6,688 bases of DNA from Candidatus Hydrogenedentes bacterium UBA2224 (GTDB lineage Bacteria; Hydrogenedentota; Hydrogenedentia; Hydrogenedentales; SLHB01), in the NCBI GenBank assembly GCA_002348185.1, contig DDYW01000007.1:1-6688 (forward strand), in the 5' to 3' direction. Of this stretch, positions 1-5,723 are shown in pieces. The notes under the pieces are model-generated. The model did no database searches. It was not told the DNA's origin and saw nothing but the letters and a program-made list of their open reading frames with translations. The position numbers and the translations under genes are program-made. Numbering within the stretch: position 1 is the stretch's first letter; each line of letters starts with the position of its first letter.

Positions 1-2312
1 ACCCCTGCTGCGGCACCGGCGCCTATCTCGTCGAGACCCTGCGCCGGATTCACGAAACCCTCCACCAGAAAGGCGGCGATGCCCTGGTCGCCCAGCGCCT
101 CAAAAAGGCCGCCATCGAGCGCGTCTTCGGGTTCGAGATTCTGCCCGCCCCGTTCGTCGTCGCCCACCTCCAGCTCGGGCTCATGCTGCGCCAGTTGGGC
201 GCACCGCTCAAACCCGACAGCGATGAGCGCGCCGGGGTCTTCCTCACCAACGCCTTGACCGGATGGGAACCGCCCAAAGACCCCAAAAACCAGTTGCCCC
301 TCCCCTTCCCTGAACTCCAGGAGGAACGCGACGCCGCAAACGAGGTCAAACGCGACGCGCCCATCCTCGTCATCCTCGGCAATCCGCCCTACAACGCGTT
401 CGCGGGGACCAGTCCTGACGAAGAGGGCGGGCTGGTAGAAGGCTACAAGGAGGGCCTGACAACACCGGTCATAAAAGGCGGCTGGGGAATCAAAAAATTC
501 AACCTCGATGACCTCTACGTGCGCTTCTTCCGCATCGCCGAACGGCGCATTGCTAAAACCGGAAAAGGCGTGGTGTCGTATATCTCGAATTACTCCTGGA
601 CCTCGGAACCATCCTTTGTGGTGCTGCGGAAACGGCTTCTACAGACGTTCGACAAATTCTGGATCGAGAACATGCACGGCAATCGCAAGATCAGCGAATA
701 CGCCCCAGACGGACGCACAAGCGAGACGGTATTTGCTATTCCCGGTTTTTCAGCGGGCATTCAGCAGGGCGTGGTGATCTCCCTGTGGGTACGTTGCGAA
801 GGCAGCAAAGAGGATTCCGGAACGACCGCGGAAGTCCGCTATCGTGACGACATCGACGCGGCGCGGGCAGTTGACCGTCGAGAGCAGTTGCTCGCCAGTC
901 TGGAAGACACGCAATTCGAGCAGCGGTATGAAAAGGCCAACCCCGGACCGCAGAATCGGTTTTCGTTTCGGCCGGACACGGTAACGGGTGATTACTTGAA
1001 ATGGCCTCAAGTCACGTATTTGTGCAAAGTCCAGCCGTGGAATGGGCTAATGGAAAAGCGCGGCGGAGCGCTGATCGATACAGACCGAGATCACTTAGCC
1101 GAACGCATGCAGACATATTTTGATCCGGAAATCGACTGGAAGACTTACGCTGCCAGCGGAAGCACTCTTGCAGCAAATGCGGCCCGCTATGATGCAGAGA
1201 AGTGTCGAGAAAAGGCGCTGGTTACGGAACGCTACGATTCCAAGAAACTCCAGAGATACGCGGTTCGGCCCTTCGATAGTCGCTGGTGCTACTATTCGCC
1301 GATGCGTCCAATTTGGAATGAGCCGCGTCCGTCCTATTGGGCTCAGTGTTGGGAAGGCAATTCCTTCTTCATGACTCGCCCTGCTGGCGTGAGCCACCCA
1401 GAGGGGGTTCCTTTCTGCTTCTGCACTATTCTTGGTGACAACGATTTTCAACGTGGGCATTCGTACTATTTTCCCTTCCGCCTTCGGCACGAGCCTCAGA
1501 ATACCAACGGCAAAGTGACGACTGCCGAGATGTTCGAGGATGAGACCCAAAGCAAGATCACGGCGAATCTGTCAGCTGAGGCTCGGGCCTATCTGGCGAA
1601 GCTGGGAGTGAAGAATCCGGATGCGGATACGGAACGGGCCGGGTTGATCTGGATGCATGCGCTGGCGATTGGGTACAGCCCGGCATATCTAGAGGACAAT
1701 GCGGACGGAATCCGCCAGGACTGGCCGCGGATACCGCTTCCGGGGACTCGTGAGGTTTTGGAGGCCTCGGCGGGGCTGGGGCGTCAGGTGGCGGCATTGC
1801 TGGATACGGAGCATCCGGTCGAGGGGGTGACCTGCGGGAACATCCGTCAGGAGTTGCGGCGTGTGGGGGTGATTTCGCGCGTGGGTGGCGGTGCGTTGAA
1901 GCCGGATGCGGGCGAATTGGACGTGACGGCGGGCTGGGGGCATGGCGGCAAGGGCGGGGTGTGCATGCCGGGGAAGGGGCGGTATGCCGCGCGAAAGCCG
2001 GCGCAGGACGAGGCGCATCCGGCCTTCGGCGCTACAACCTATGACGTGTTTCTGAACGATGTGGCGTATTGGGCGAATATGCCGGGGCCCGTGTGGGACT
2101 ACACCATCGGGGGCTACCAGGTGATCAAGAAATGGCTGAGCTACCGCGATAAGGCGGTGCTGGGCCGGGGCCTGCGGCTGGAGGAGGCCGAGTATGTCAC
2201 GGAGATGGCGCGGCGGATTGCGGCGCTGGTGCTCCTCCAGCCCGAACTGAACGCCAATTACGAGCGGGTGAAGGCGGATACATACGATTGGGCAGGAAAC
2301 GGTCCGGGATGA
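1..2312 (+). CDS. Type ISP-like restriction-modification enzyme, C-terminal part (5' end outside window)
   Basis: The frame is open from the left edge; the first whole codon is at position 3, giving 769 visible residues. The first residues, PCCGTG, are the SAM-binding motif I of gamma-type N6-adenine DNA methyltransferases (D-P-x-x-G-T-G); bases 1-2 fit the end of the missing Asp codon. The catalytic motif IV NPPY is at 381-392, about visible residues 127-130. Later segments resemble Type ISP enzymes (LlaBIII/LlaGI class): the SYISNYSW and MHGNRK stretches (about residues 190-225), a RPFDSRWCYY stretch (about 422-431, near nt 1266-1295), and a C-terminal block with WDYTIGGYQVIKKWLSYR near nt 2094-2147. 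These would form the methyltransferase and target-recognition domain, acting on host and invading DNA in the cytoplasm. In this family a Mrr-like nuclease and a helicase-like ATPase lie N-terminal; neither can be seen here. A methyltransferase-only or Type IIG-like homologue remains possible. The in-frame ATG at 183 is not the start, because homology runs through it. GC is lower in about 480-1560 than on either side. Confidence 0.88.
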   Translation, partial: PCCGTGAYLVETLRRIHETLHQKGGDALVAQRLKKAAIERVFGFEILPAPFVVAHLQLGLMLRQLGAPLKPDSDERAGVFLTNALTGWEPPKDPKNQLPLPFPELQEERDAANEVKRDAPILVILGNPPYNAFAGTSPDEEGGLVEGYKEGLTTPVIKGGWGIKKFNLDDLYVRFFRIAERRIAKTGKGVVSYISNYSWTSEPSFVVLRKRLLQTFDKFWIENMHGNRKISEYAPDGRTSETVFAIPGFSAGIQQGVVISLWVRCEGSKEDSGTTAEVRYRDDIDAARAVDRREQLLASLEDTQFEQRYEKANPGPQNRFSFRPDTVTGDYLKWPQVTYLCKVQPWNGLMEKRGGALIDTDRDHLAERMQTYFDPEIDWKTYAASGSTLAANAARYDAEKCREKALVTERYDSKKLQRYAVRPFDSRWCYYSPMRPIWNEPRPSYWAQCWEGNSFFMTRPAGVSHPEGVPFCFCTILGDNDFQRGHSYYFPFRLRHEPQNTNGKVTTAEMFEDETQSKITANLSAEARAYLAKLGVKNPDADTERAGLIWMHALAIGYSPAYLEDNADGIRQDWPRIPLPGTREVLEASAGLGRQVAALLDTEHPVEGVTCGNIRQELRRVGVISRVGGGALKPDAGELDVTAGWGHGGKGGVCMPGKGRYAARKPAQDEAHPAFGATTYDVFLNDVAYWANMPGPVWDYTIGGYQVIKKWLSYRDKAVLGRGLRLEEAEYVTEMARRIAALVLLQPELNANYERVKADTYDWAGNGPG

Positions 2313-2341
2313 GGTGCGGGACACTCCGGCCGGAGGTGCGG
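2311..2341. repeat. Direct repeat and 12-bp palindrome just after the methyltransferase stop
   Basis: GAGGTGCGG occurs at 2311-2319 and again at 2333-2341. Between and overlapping the copies lies the perfect palindrome CTCCGGCCGGAG at 2324-2335. The palindrome could give a short hairpin in the 3' end of the upstream transcript, but no T-run follows, so it is not a standard intrinsic terminator. No function is assigned. Confidence 0.4.
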
Positions 2342-2399
2342 AATGTCGCCGTGATCGGCACGATCGGGCCGAATGCGGCAGGCCATTTGCCCAGCCTGT

Positions 2400-2414
2400 C
2401 CTGTCGTTGACAGG
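2400..2414. promoter_or_regulatory. Inverted repeat overlapping a -35 box (possible operator)
   Basis: CCTGTC at 2400-2405 and GACAGG at 2409-2414 are perfect inverted repeats separated by GTT. A further CCTGTC at 2395-2400 overlaps the left arm by one base. The right arm covers most of the TTGACA -35 hexamer (2407-2412), so a protein bound here would occlude the promoter. The symmetry is seen directly; a regulatory role is inferred. In RNA it would be a 6-bp stem without a T-tail, so a terminator is unlikely. Confidence 0.4.
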
Positions 2415-2435
2415 GTATCCGGGGGCGCGTACACT
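2407..2435 (+). promoter_or_regulatory. Predicted sigma70-type promoter of the bifunctional nuclease gene
   Basis: A perfect -35 hexamer TTGACA (2407-2412) is followed after exactly 17 bases by TACACT (2430-2435), which matches four of six positions of the -10 consensus, including the key second A and final T. Transcription would begin near 2442, leaving a leader of about 55 bases before the ATG at 2497. A second, weaker candidate is the extended -10-like TGATATACA at 2467-2475, which lacks a good -35 box. Confidence 0.65.
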
Positions 2436-2484
2436 CCAAACCGGACAGTCAAGCGGCGGCGGGATGTGATATACAGGGTCCGTA

Positions 2485-2491
2485 GAGGAGG
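2485..2491 (+). promoter_or_regulatory. Shine-Dalgarno site of the bifunctional nuclease gene
   Basis: GAGGAGG lies five bases before the ATG at 2497. It is the strongest ribosome binding site in the window and fixes the start of the gene. Confidence 0.8.
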
Positions 2492-2496
2492 ACGCA

Positions 2497-2958
2497 ATGC
2501 TTGAAATGGATATTCTGGGGGTCAGCTTCAGCGAAGAGCACCATCCGCCGGTTGTGCTGCTGCGCCATGGCGACCGGGTCCTGCCGATCGTCGTGGGCCG
2601 GGCGGAGGCGCAGGCCATCCATACCGGCATGATCCACCAGGATCTCGGGCGGCCCATGACCCACGACTTGATCTGCAACGTGCTGGCCGGACTTCGCGGC
2701 GAGTTGAAGTCCGTTACGATATACAAACTCGAAAACGAGACCTTCTACGCCCATCTCAACGTCGAGCAGCAGTCCGTCGATGGCCAGATCGAGCAGGTTC
2801 TCCGGATCGATTCACGGCCCAGCGACGGGATCGCCATTGCCATCCGCGTTGGCTGCCCTATTTTCGCGGCCGAGGAAGTCCTCGAAATCGCGGGTCAGGA
2901 CGTGGCTAACCTGGGACCAGCCGAAGATGAGGAAGAAGACGACGACGAGTTCGAGTAA
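2497..2958 (+). CDS. Bifunctional nuclease (BFN/DUF151) family protein
   Basis: This complete 153-residue protein matches the BFN/DUF151 family. Members have been described as having DNase and RNase activity, but the cellular role is poorly defined in most bacteria; catalysis here is inferred from family membership only. Recognisable parts are the N-terminal strand region MEMDILGVSF, the VLLRHGDRVLPIVVGRAEAQAI stretch (about residues 20-41), the hallmark RPMTHDL (52-58), the FYAHLNV strand (83-89) and the signature DSRPSDGIAIA (105-115), close to the usual DARPSDAIALA with Ala-to-Ser and Ala-to-Gly changes. Residues 143-153 form a strongly acidic tail with ten Glu or Asp in eleven positions. 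No signal peptide or membrane segment is seen, so it should be cytosolic. The start is supported by GAGGAGG five bases upstream. It has its own promoter and appears to be monocistronic, with 256 bp before the next gene. Confidence 0.92.
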   Translation: MLEMDILGVSFSEEHHPPVVLLRHGDRVLPIVVGRAEAQAIHTGMIHQDLGRPMTHDLICNVLAGLRGELKSVTIYKLENETFYAHLNVEQQSVDGQIEQVLRIDSRPSDGIAIAIRVGCPIFAAEEVLEIAGQDVANLGPAEDEEEDDDEFE

Positions 2959-3002
2959 GACGGGGTGCGGATGCGCGAGGCCAGCGCGTCCGGCAGCGCC
3001 CC

Positions 3003-3040
3003 GGCCCGCGCCCCCCATGCCGCGGCCGCGGCGGCGGGCC
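3003..3040. repeat. GC-rich nested palindrome downstream of the bifunctional nuclease gene
   Basis: An outer inverted repeat GGCCCGC (3003-3009) and GCGGGCC (3034-3040) encloses a perfect 14-bp palindrome GCCGCGGCCGCGGC (3019-3032), which contains a NotI site. RNA from here could fold into a strong stem structure. It lies 45 bases after the BFN stop but no T-run follows, so it would be at most a processing, Rho-dependent or blocking structure rather than an intrinsic terminator. Confidence 0.45.
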
Positions 3041-3065
3041 AGGCGGCGAATGCGCTCATCGCGCG

Positions 3066-3089
3066 CGTAAGACGCGTAAGAGCGTAAGA
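3066..3089. repeat. Three short CGTAAGA repeats
   Basis: CGTAAGA is present at 3066-3072, 3075-3081 and 3083-3089, spaced nine and eight bases apart. They directly precede the palindromic repeats at 3112-3180 and may be part of the same dispersed intergenic element. No function is known to me. Confidence 0.4.
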
Positions 3090-3111
3090 GAAGGCCCTGC
3101 AAGACACGAAT

Positions 3112-3180
3112 GCAGGCGAGACGCCTGGGATCGCCGAGCGCAAAGAGAGCAGGCGAGACGCCTGCGCTACAAGACAGGCG
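3112..3180. repeat. REP-like palindromic repeats, alternating CAGGCG and CGCCTG boxes
   Basis: The 16-mer GCAGGCGAGACGCCTG occurs at 3112-3127 and 3149-3164, a 37-base period. Each copy is a hairpin with an AGA loop; the second has a perfect 7-bp stem (3149-3155 with 3159-3165). A further CAGGCG at 3175-3180 can pair with the CGCCTG at 3159-3164. A CT[G/A]CAAGACA motif flanks the pair at 3097-3106 and 3167-3176. From memory, very similar GCAGGCG-AGA-CGCCTGC elements are dispersed between genes in several high-GC environmental bacterial genomes; copy number here cannot be judged from one window. No transposase is present. Confidence 0.65.
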
Positions 3181-3188
3181 CGCGGGTT

Positions 3189-3216
3189 TTGCTCCGGACC
3201 CCTGATCGGCTATCAT
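3189..3216 (+). promoter_or_regulatory. Possible promoter overlapping the start of the transporter operon
   Basis: TATCAT at 3211-3216 matches the -10 consensus at five of six positions, and TTGCTC at 3189-3194 matches half of a -35 box at 16-bp spacing. Transcription would then begin near 3223, after the ATG at 3215 but just before the in-frame ATG at 3227, which would be nearly leaderless. The -10 match may be chance. No better promoter was found between 2959 and 3214. Confidence 0.25.
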
Positions 3217-4807
3217 GACGCCCAAGATGGCGTCTTGGGGGACATACTTCAGGCGGACTTCGCTGGCGGTGATTGTGGCAGGGAGCGCGTGGCTTCTGTG
3301 GCCCCGGGCAGGCGGCGAATTCGTCACGGGGATGCCGGCACACCGGGACAACGGCGCGGAGGCCCGGTTCGTCATCAAATTCGTGCCGGGACAGCAGTAC
3401 ATGCCGGGGACGACCCCGTATGGGCTGGGGGAGCCGCTCACAGGCATGGCGGAGGTAGTCCGGGATTTCGAGGCCCGGTTTCCGGATACGCGGGTAGAAC
3501 TTATCACCGTGCCCGCCGTGCGCGAGTACCTGGTGACCCAGCTCAGCAGCGGCAACGCCCCCGACATTCTGATGGTGAACGTCGAAGACGTGTGGGTCGA
3601 CATGCAGAAGGGCTGGTACGTGCCGCTGGACCCCTATCTCGAGGCGCCCAATCCGTTCGTGCGCGAACAGGGCGACCCGTCCCTGCCGGGGTACGATCAG
3701 TGGTGGGACATGTTCAAGTACCAGGCCGTCAGCCGGGGGAAGGCCGCGCCCGACAACCTCAATTACTGCATCAGTTTCGACATGGTCGAGACGGGCATCT
3801 TCTATAACAAGGACATCTTCCGTGAGGTAGGGATCGAGCCGCCGGCAACGTGGGACGACTGGCTCGCGTCGATGGCGAAGCTGAAGGCCGCCGGGTATAT
3901 CCCCCTCCTCATGAACCGCGATTCGTTTAACGACTGGACCGTCGACCTGGTGTTTGACCAGCTCTACTACGACATTCTGCCGGGGATTGATCTGGTGCAG
4001 GATCCCGTACGGGAAGCCTATCTGGAGGGCTATCTGGACTGGGATGAGCTGTGCTTTCTGTTTGAGCGGGGATACTTCACGGAGAAGGACCCCCGGTACA
4101 CCGAATTGTGGACGCACCTGTACGACCTGCGGCAGTACTGCAACCAGAACCTGATGGGCACGGACCTTGCGCGCGAGTTCGTGACGCAGAAAGCGGCGAT
4201 GTTGTGGATGTCGACGCAATTCACCTACCGGCTGACGGGCGATCGGCACCTCGCGTTCGACTGGGGCGTCTTCTATGTGCCGCGATTCACCGCGGCGACG
4301 TCCCGGTTCGCTTCCAATACCGACATGTGCGTCATTGGCGGGGCGGGCACCCAGTACGAGGTGAGCAACAGCGCCTGCAGCGACACGGGCGACCCGGCCA
4401 CGTCCGAGCGGTTGAAACGGGTGATCGCCCTCCTCCAGTTCCTCATGGTGCCGGAGAACTACGCACGGGTGGTCAACGAGTATCCCTCGATGCTTCCCAA
4501 CGTGCTTGGCGTGCCCGTGCTGCCGGTCGTACAGCCTTTCGCCGATATTCTTGAACGGCGGTACACCACGACGAAATGGGTGTATACGTTCGACCTGAAA
4601 TTCAATGACATTCAGGCGCGCATGCTCGAGCTCTATCTGAACGACGGCATCGGCCACGAGGAATTCATGCGCCTGCAGGTGGACAATGTCCGCACCGCCA
4701 CGCGGAACCTGGTGTCGCGAAAACCCATCGACATGTCCCGTCTCGAAGCGCGGTGGAAGGAGTTGGCGCCGTTGCGGGCGGGCATGGAAGGACTGCCCCA
4801 TGAGTAA
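3215..4807 (+). CDS. ABC transporter extracellular solute-binding protein (sugar-type, family 1)
   Basis: This 530-residue protein would capture a solute outside the membrane and deliver it to the two permeases encoded next. Family 1 hallmarks appear in order: SSGNAPDILMVN (about 111-122), GWYVPLDPYL (133-142), the GIFYNKDIF stretch (194-202) followed by the TWDDW stretch (212-216), QKAAMLWMST (325-333), a FDWGVFYVPRF stretch, and a GGAGT loop (375-379). The N-terminus has two arginines (13-14) and one hydrophobic segment (about 16-29), consistent with a signal peptide or membrane anchor, but there is no lipobox Cys nearby, so a lipoprotein is unlikely. At 530 residues it is longer than the usual 400-450. 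The start is uncertain: ATG 3215 has no clear Shine-Dalgarno, and ATG 3227 (residue 5) is an alternative that keeps the signal segment. The gene ends inside the next gene. The substrate is probably a carbohydrate or glycerol-phosphate-like compound, but it is not readable from sequence. Confidence 0.87.
   Translation: MTPKMASWGTYFRRTSLAVIVAGSAWLLWPRAGGEFVTGMPAHRDNGAEARFVIKFVPGQQYMPGTTPYGLGEPLTGMAEVVRDFEARFPDTRVELITVPAVREYLVTQLSSGNAPDILMVNVEDVWVDMQKGWYVPLDPYLEAPNPFVREQGDPSLPGYDQWWDMFKYQAVSRGKAAPDNLNYCISFDMVETGIFYNKDIFREVGIEPPATWDDWLASMAKLKAAGYIPLLMNRDSFNDWTVDLVFDQLYYDILPGIDLVQDPVREAYLEGYLDWDELCFLFERGYFTEKDPRYTELWTHLYDLRQYCNQNLMGTDLAREFVTQKAAMLWMSTQFTYRLTGDRHLAFDWGVFYVPRFTAATSRFASNTDMCVIGGAGTQYEVSNSACSDTGDPATSERLKRVIALLQFLMVPENYARVVNEYPSMLPNVLGVPVLPVVQPFADILERRYTTTKWVYTFDLKFNDIQARMLELYLNDGIGHEEFMRLQVDNVRTATRNLVSRKPIDMSRLEARWKELAPLRAGMEGLPHE
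3217..3239. repeat. Overlapping inverted repeats at the binding-protein start codon
   Basis: CCCAAGA (3221-3227) and TCTTGGG (3233-3239) are perfect 7-base inverted repeats around TGGCG. A second perfect pair, GACGCC (3217-3222) and GGCGTC (3229-3234), overlaps the first, so the two hairpins exclude one another. Both candidate start codons, 3215 and 3227, touch this structure. It could act as an operator in DNA or as a translation-affecting hairpin in RNA; either role is inference. Confidence 0.45.
4786..4792 (+). promoter_or_regulatory. Shine-Dalgarno site that sets the first permease start
   Basis: GGAAGGA lies seven bases before the ATG at 4800, inside the end of the binding-protein gene. 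It favours 4800 over an in-frame upstream ATG at 4686. Confidence 0.65.
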
Positions 4808-5723
4808 CCGGAGCCGGCCGCTCTTCGGGTACCGGGCGCGGTTCACATTGACCTGCTATGCCCTGTTGGCGGTACAGATGACGCTGCTGGTGGTGTTTGT
4901 GTATGTGCCGGTGTTCTGGGCGTTCTCGAAGTCCTTTTTTAAGTTCGAAGTGGGCAGCGAATCGCGCTTCGTGGGATTCGCCAACTACGCTGAACTGCTC
5001 TTTCGCGACCCCACGACGCTGCCCTCGCTGCTGCACATGCTGTTCCTGACCGCCTTCGCGGTGTGTGTCCGGCTTTCCGTCCCGCTGGTCGTGGCGAAGC
5101 TGATCCATTCGCTTTCGCGCGAGAAGAGCCGGTATCTGTTCCGGCTCCTGTTTTTGGTGCCGGTTGTGGTGCCGGGCGTGGCGGTACAGTTGATCTGGTA
5201 CGGGATGATTTACAACGACCGGGGCATGCTGAACGAGCTGCTCCGTATGGCGGGCCTCGAGGAGTTCGTCCGGGGCTGGCTGAGCGATCCGTCCACGGCG
5301 CTCGTGGCCGTCGCGTTCGTAGGATTCCCCTGGGTGGGCGGATTCGAGGTGCTGATCTATTACGCAGGCCTCTCGTCGATTCCGGAAAGCGTGACCGAAG
5401 CGGCGCTGCTCGAGGGGTGCACGGGGATCCAGAAGTTTTTCCGCATCGACATCCCCATGGTGATGAGCCAGCTCAAGTTGATCCTCATCCTGACCATCAT
5501 CGCGGGCGTGCAGTCTTTCGAGGGCCTGTTCATCTTGACCAAGGGCGGGCCGGGCTTCCGGACCATGGTCCCCGGCCTGTGGATGTATTTCAACGCCTTC
5601 AGCTTCCAGCGCATGGGATACGCCTGCGCCATCGGCGTGTGCCTGTTTTTCATCATCCTCGGGCTCACCGTCCTCAACATGCGGTATTTCCGGTCCACGA
5701 CGGAACTGGAGGGACGGGGATGA
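4800..5723 (+). CDS. ABC transporter permease, MalF/UgpA type
   Basis: This 307-residue inner-membrane protein would form half of the transport channel. About six hydrophobic segments are visible, near residues 20-42, 77-100, 113-134, 166-188, 226-246 and 274-294. The EAA loop, which docks the ATPase in this family, is clear: EAALLEG at 200-206, then nine residues and I216-D-I-P219, against the consensus EAA-x3-G-x9-I-x-LP. The TKGGPG motif at 247-252, typical of the first permease in CUT1 and glycerol-3-phosphate importers, places it with MalF/UgpA rather than MalG. FVGFANY at 57-63 is also typical. The ATG at 4800 overlaps the binding-protein stop by eight bases, indicating translational coupling. 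A longer form from ATG 4686 would add 38 residues overlapping the previous gene without family similarity. Length is normal for the UgpA type. Confidence 0.92.
   Translation: MSNRSRPLFGYRARFTLTCYALLAVQMTLLVVFVYVPVFWAFSKSFFKFEVGSESRFVGFANYAELLFRDPTTLPSLLHMLFLTAFAVCVRLSVPLVVAKLIHSLSREKSRYLFRLLFLVPVVVPGVAVQLIWYGMIYNDRGMLNELLRMAGLEEFVRGWLSDPSTALVAVAFVGFPWVGGFEVLIYYAGLSSIPESVTEAALLEGCTGIQKFFRIDIPMVMSQLKLILILTIIAGVQSFEGLFILTKGGPGFRTMVPGLWMYFNAFSFQRMGYACAIGVCLFFIILGLTVLNMRYFRSTTELEGRG
5708..5713 (+). promoter_or_regulatory. Shine-Dalgarno site of the second permease
   Basis: GGAGGG lies six bases before the ATG at 5720, within the last codons of the first permease. Together with the ATGA overlap it sets the start of the second permease. 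Confidence 0.65.

Noticed and set aside
183..2312. A complete 709-residue gene starting at ATG 183
   Set aside because: The conserved motif I and the sequence linking it to NPPY are encoded upstream in the same open frame, so the gene runs past the left edge.
1689..2726. A 345-codon minus-strand frame spanning two genes and the promoter region
   Set aside because: It is antisense to the conserved C-terminus of the methyltransferase and to the BFN gene, with no family resemblance.
2971..3087. A 38-codon Ala- and Arg-rich reading frame after the bifunctional nuclease gene
   Set aside because: It has no clear Shine-Dalgarno, is low-complexity, coincides with the GC-rich palindrome and ends within the CGTAAGA repeats. 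Open frames arise by chance in such GC-rich DNA.
3112..3180. A CRISPR array
   Set aside because: Only two short palindromic copies 37 bases apart with a 21-base gap, no third regular unit and no cas genes.
3149..3190. An intrinsic terminator ending in the TTTT at 3187-3190
   Set aside because: The perfect hairpin ends at 3165, and the alternative stem ending at 3180 is separated from only four T bases by six bases.
4686..4799. Upstream in-frame extension of the first permease
   Set aside because: It lies wholly within the binding-protein gene and resembles no permease N-terminus; ATG 4800 has a good Shine-Dalgarno and the expected short overlap.
3167..4846. A 559-codon open frame on the minus strand
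   Set aside because: It is antisense to the well-supported solute-binding protein, has no recognisable domain, and is the kind of long shadow frame expected opposite a GC-rich gene.
5063..5719. Upstream in-frame extension of the second permease
   Set aside because: The extension is an Arg- and Pro-rich shadow of the first permease; the ATGA overlap and GGAGGG site support a start at 5720.
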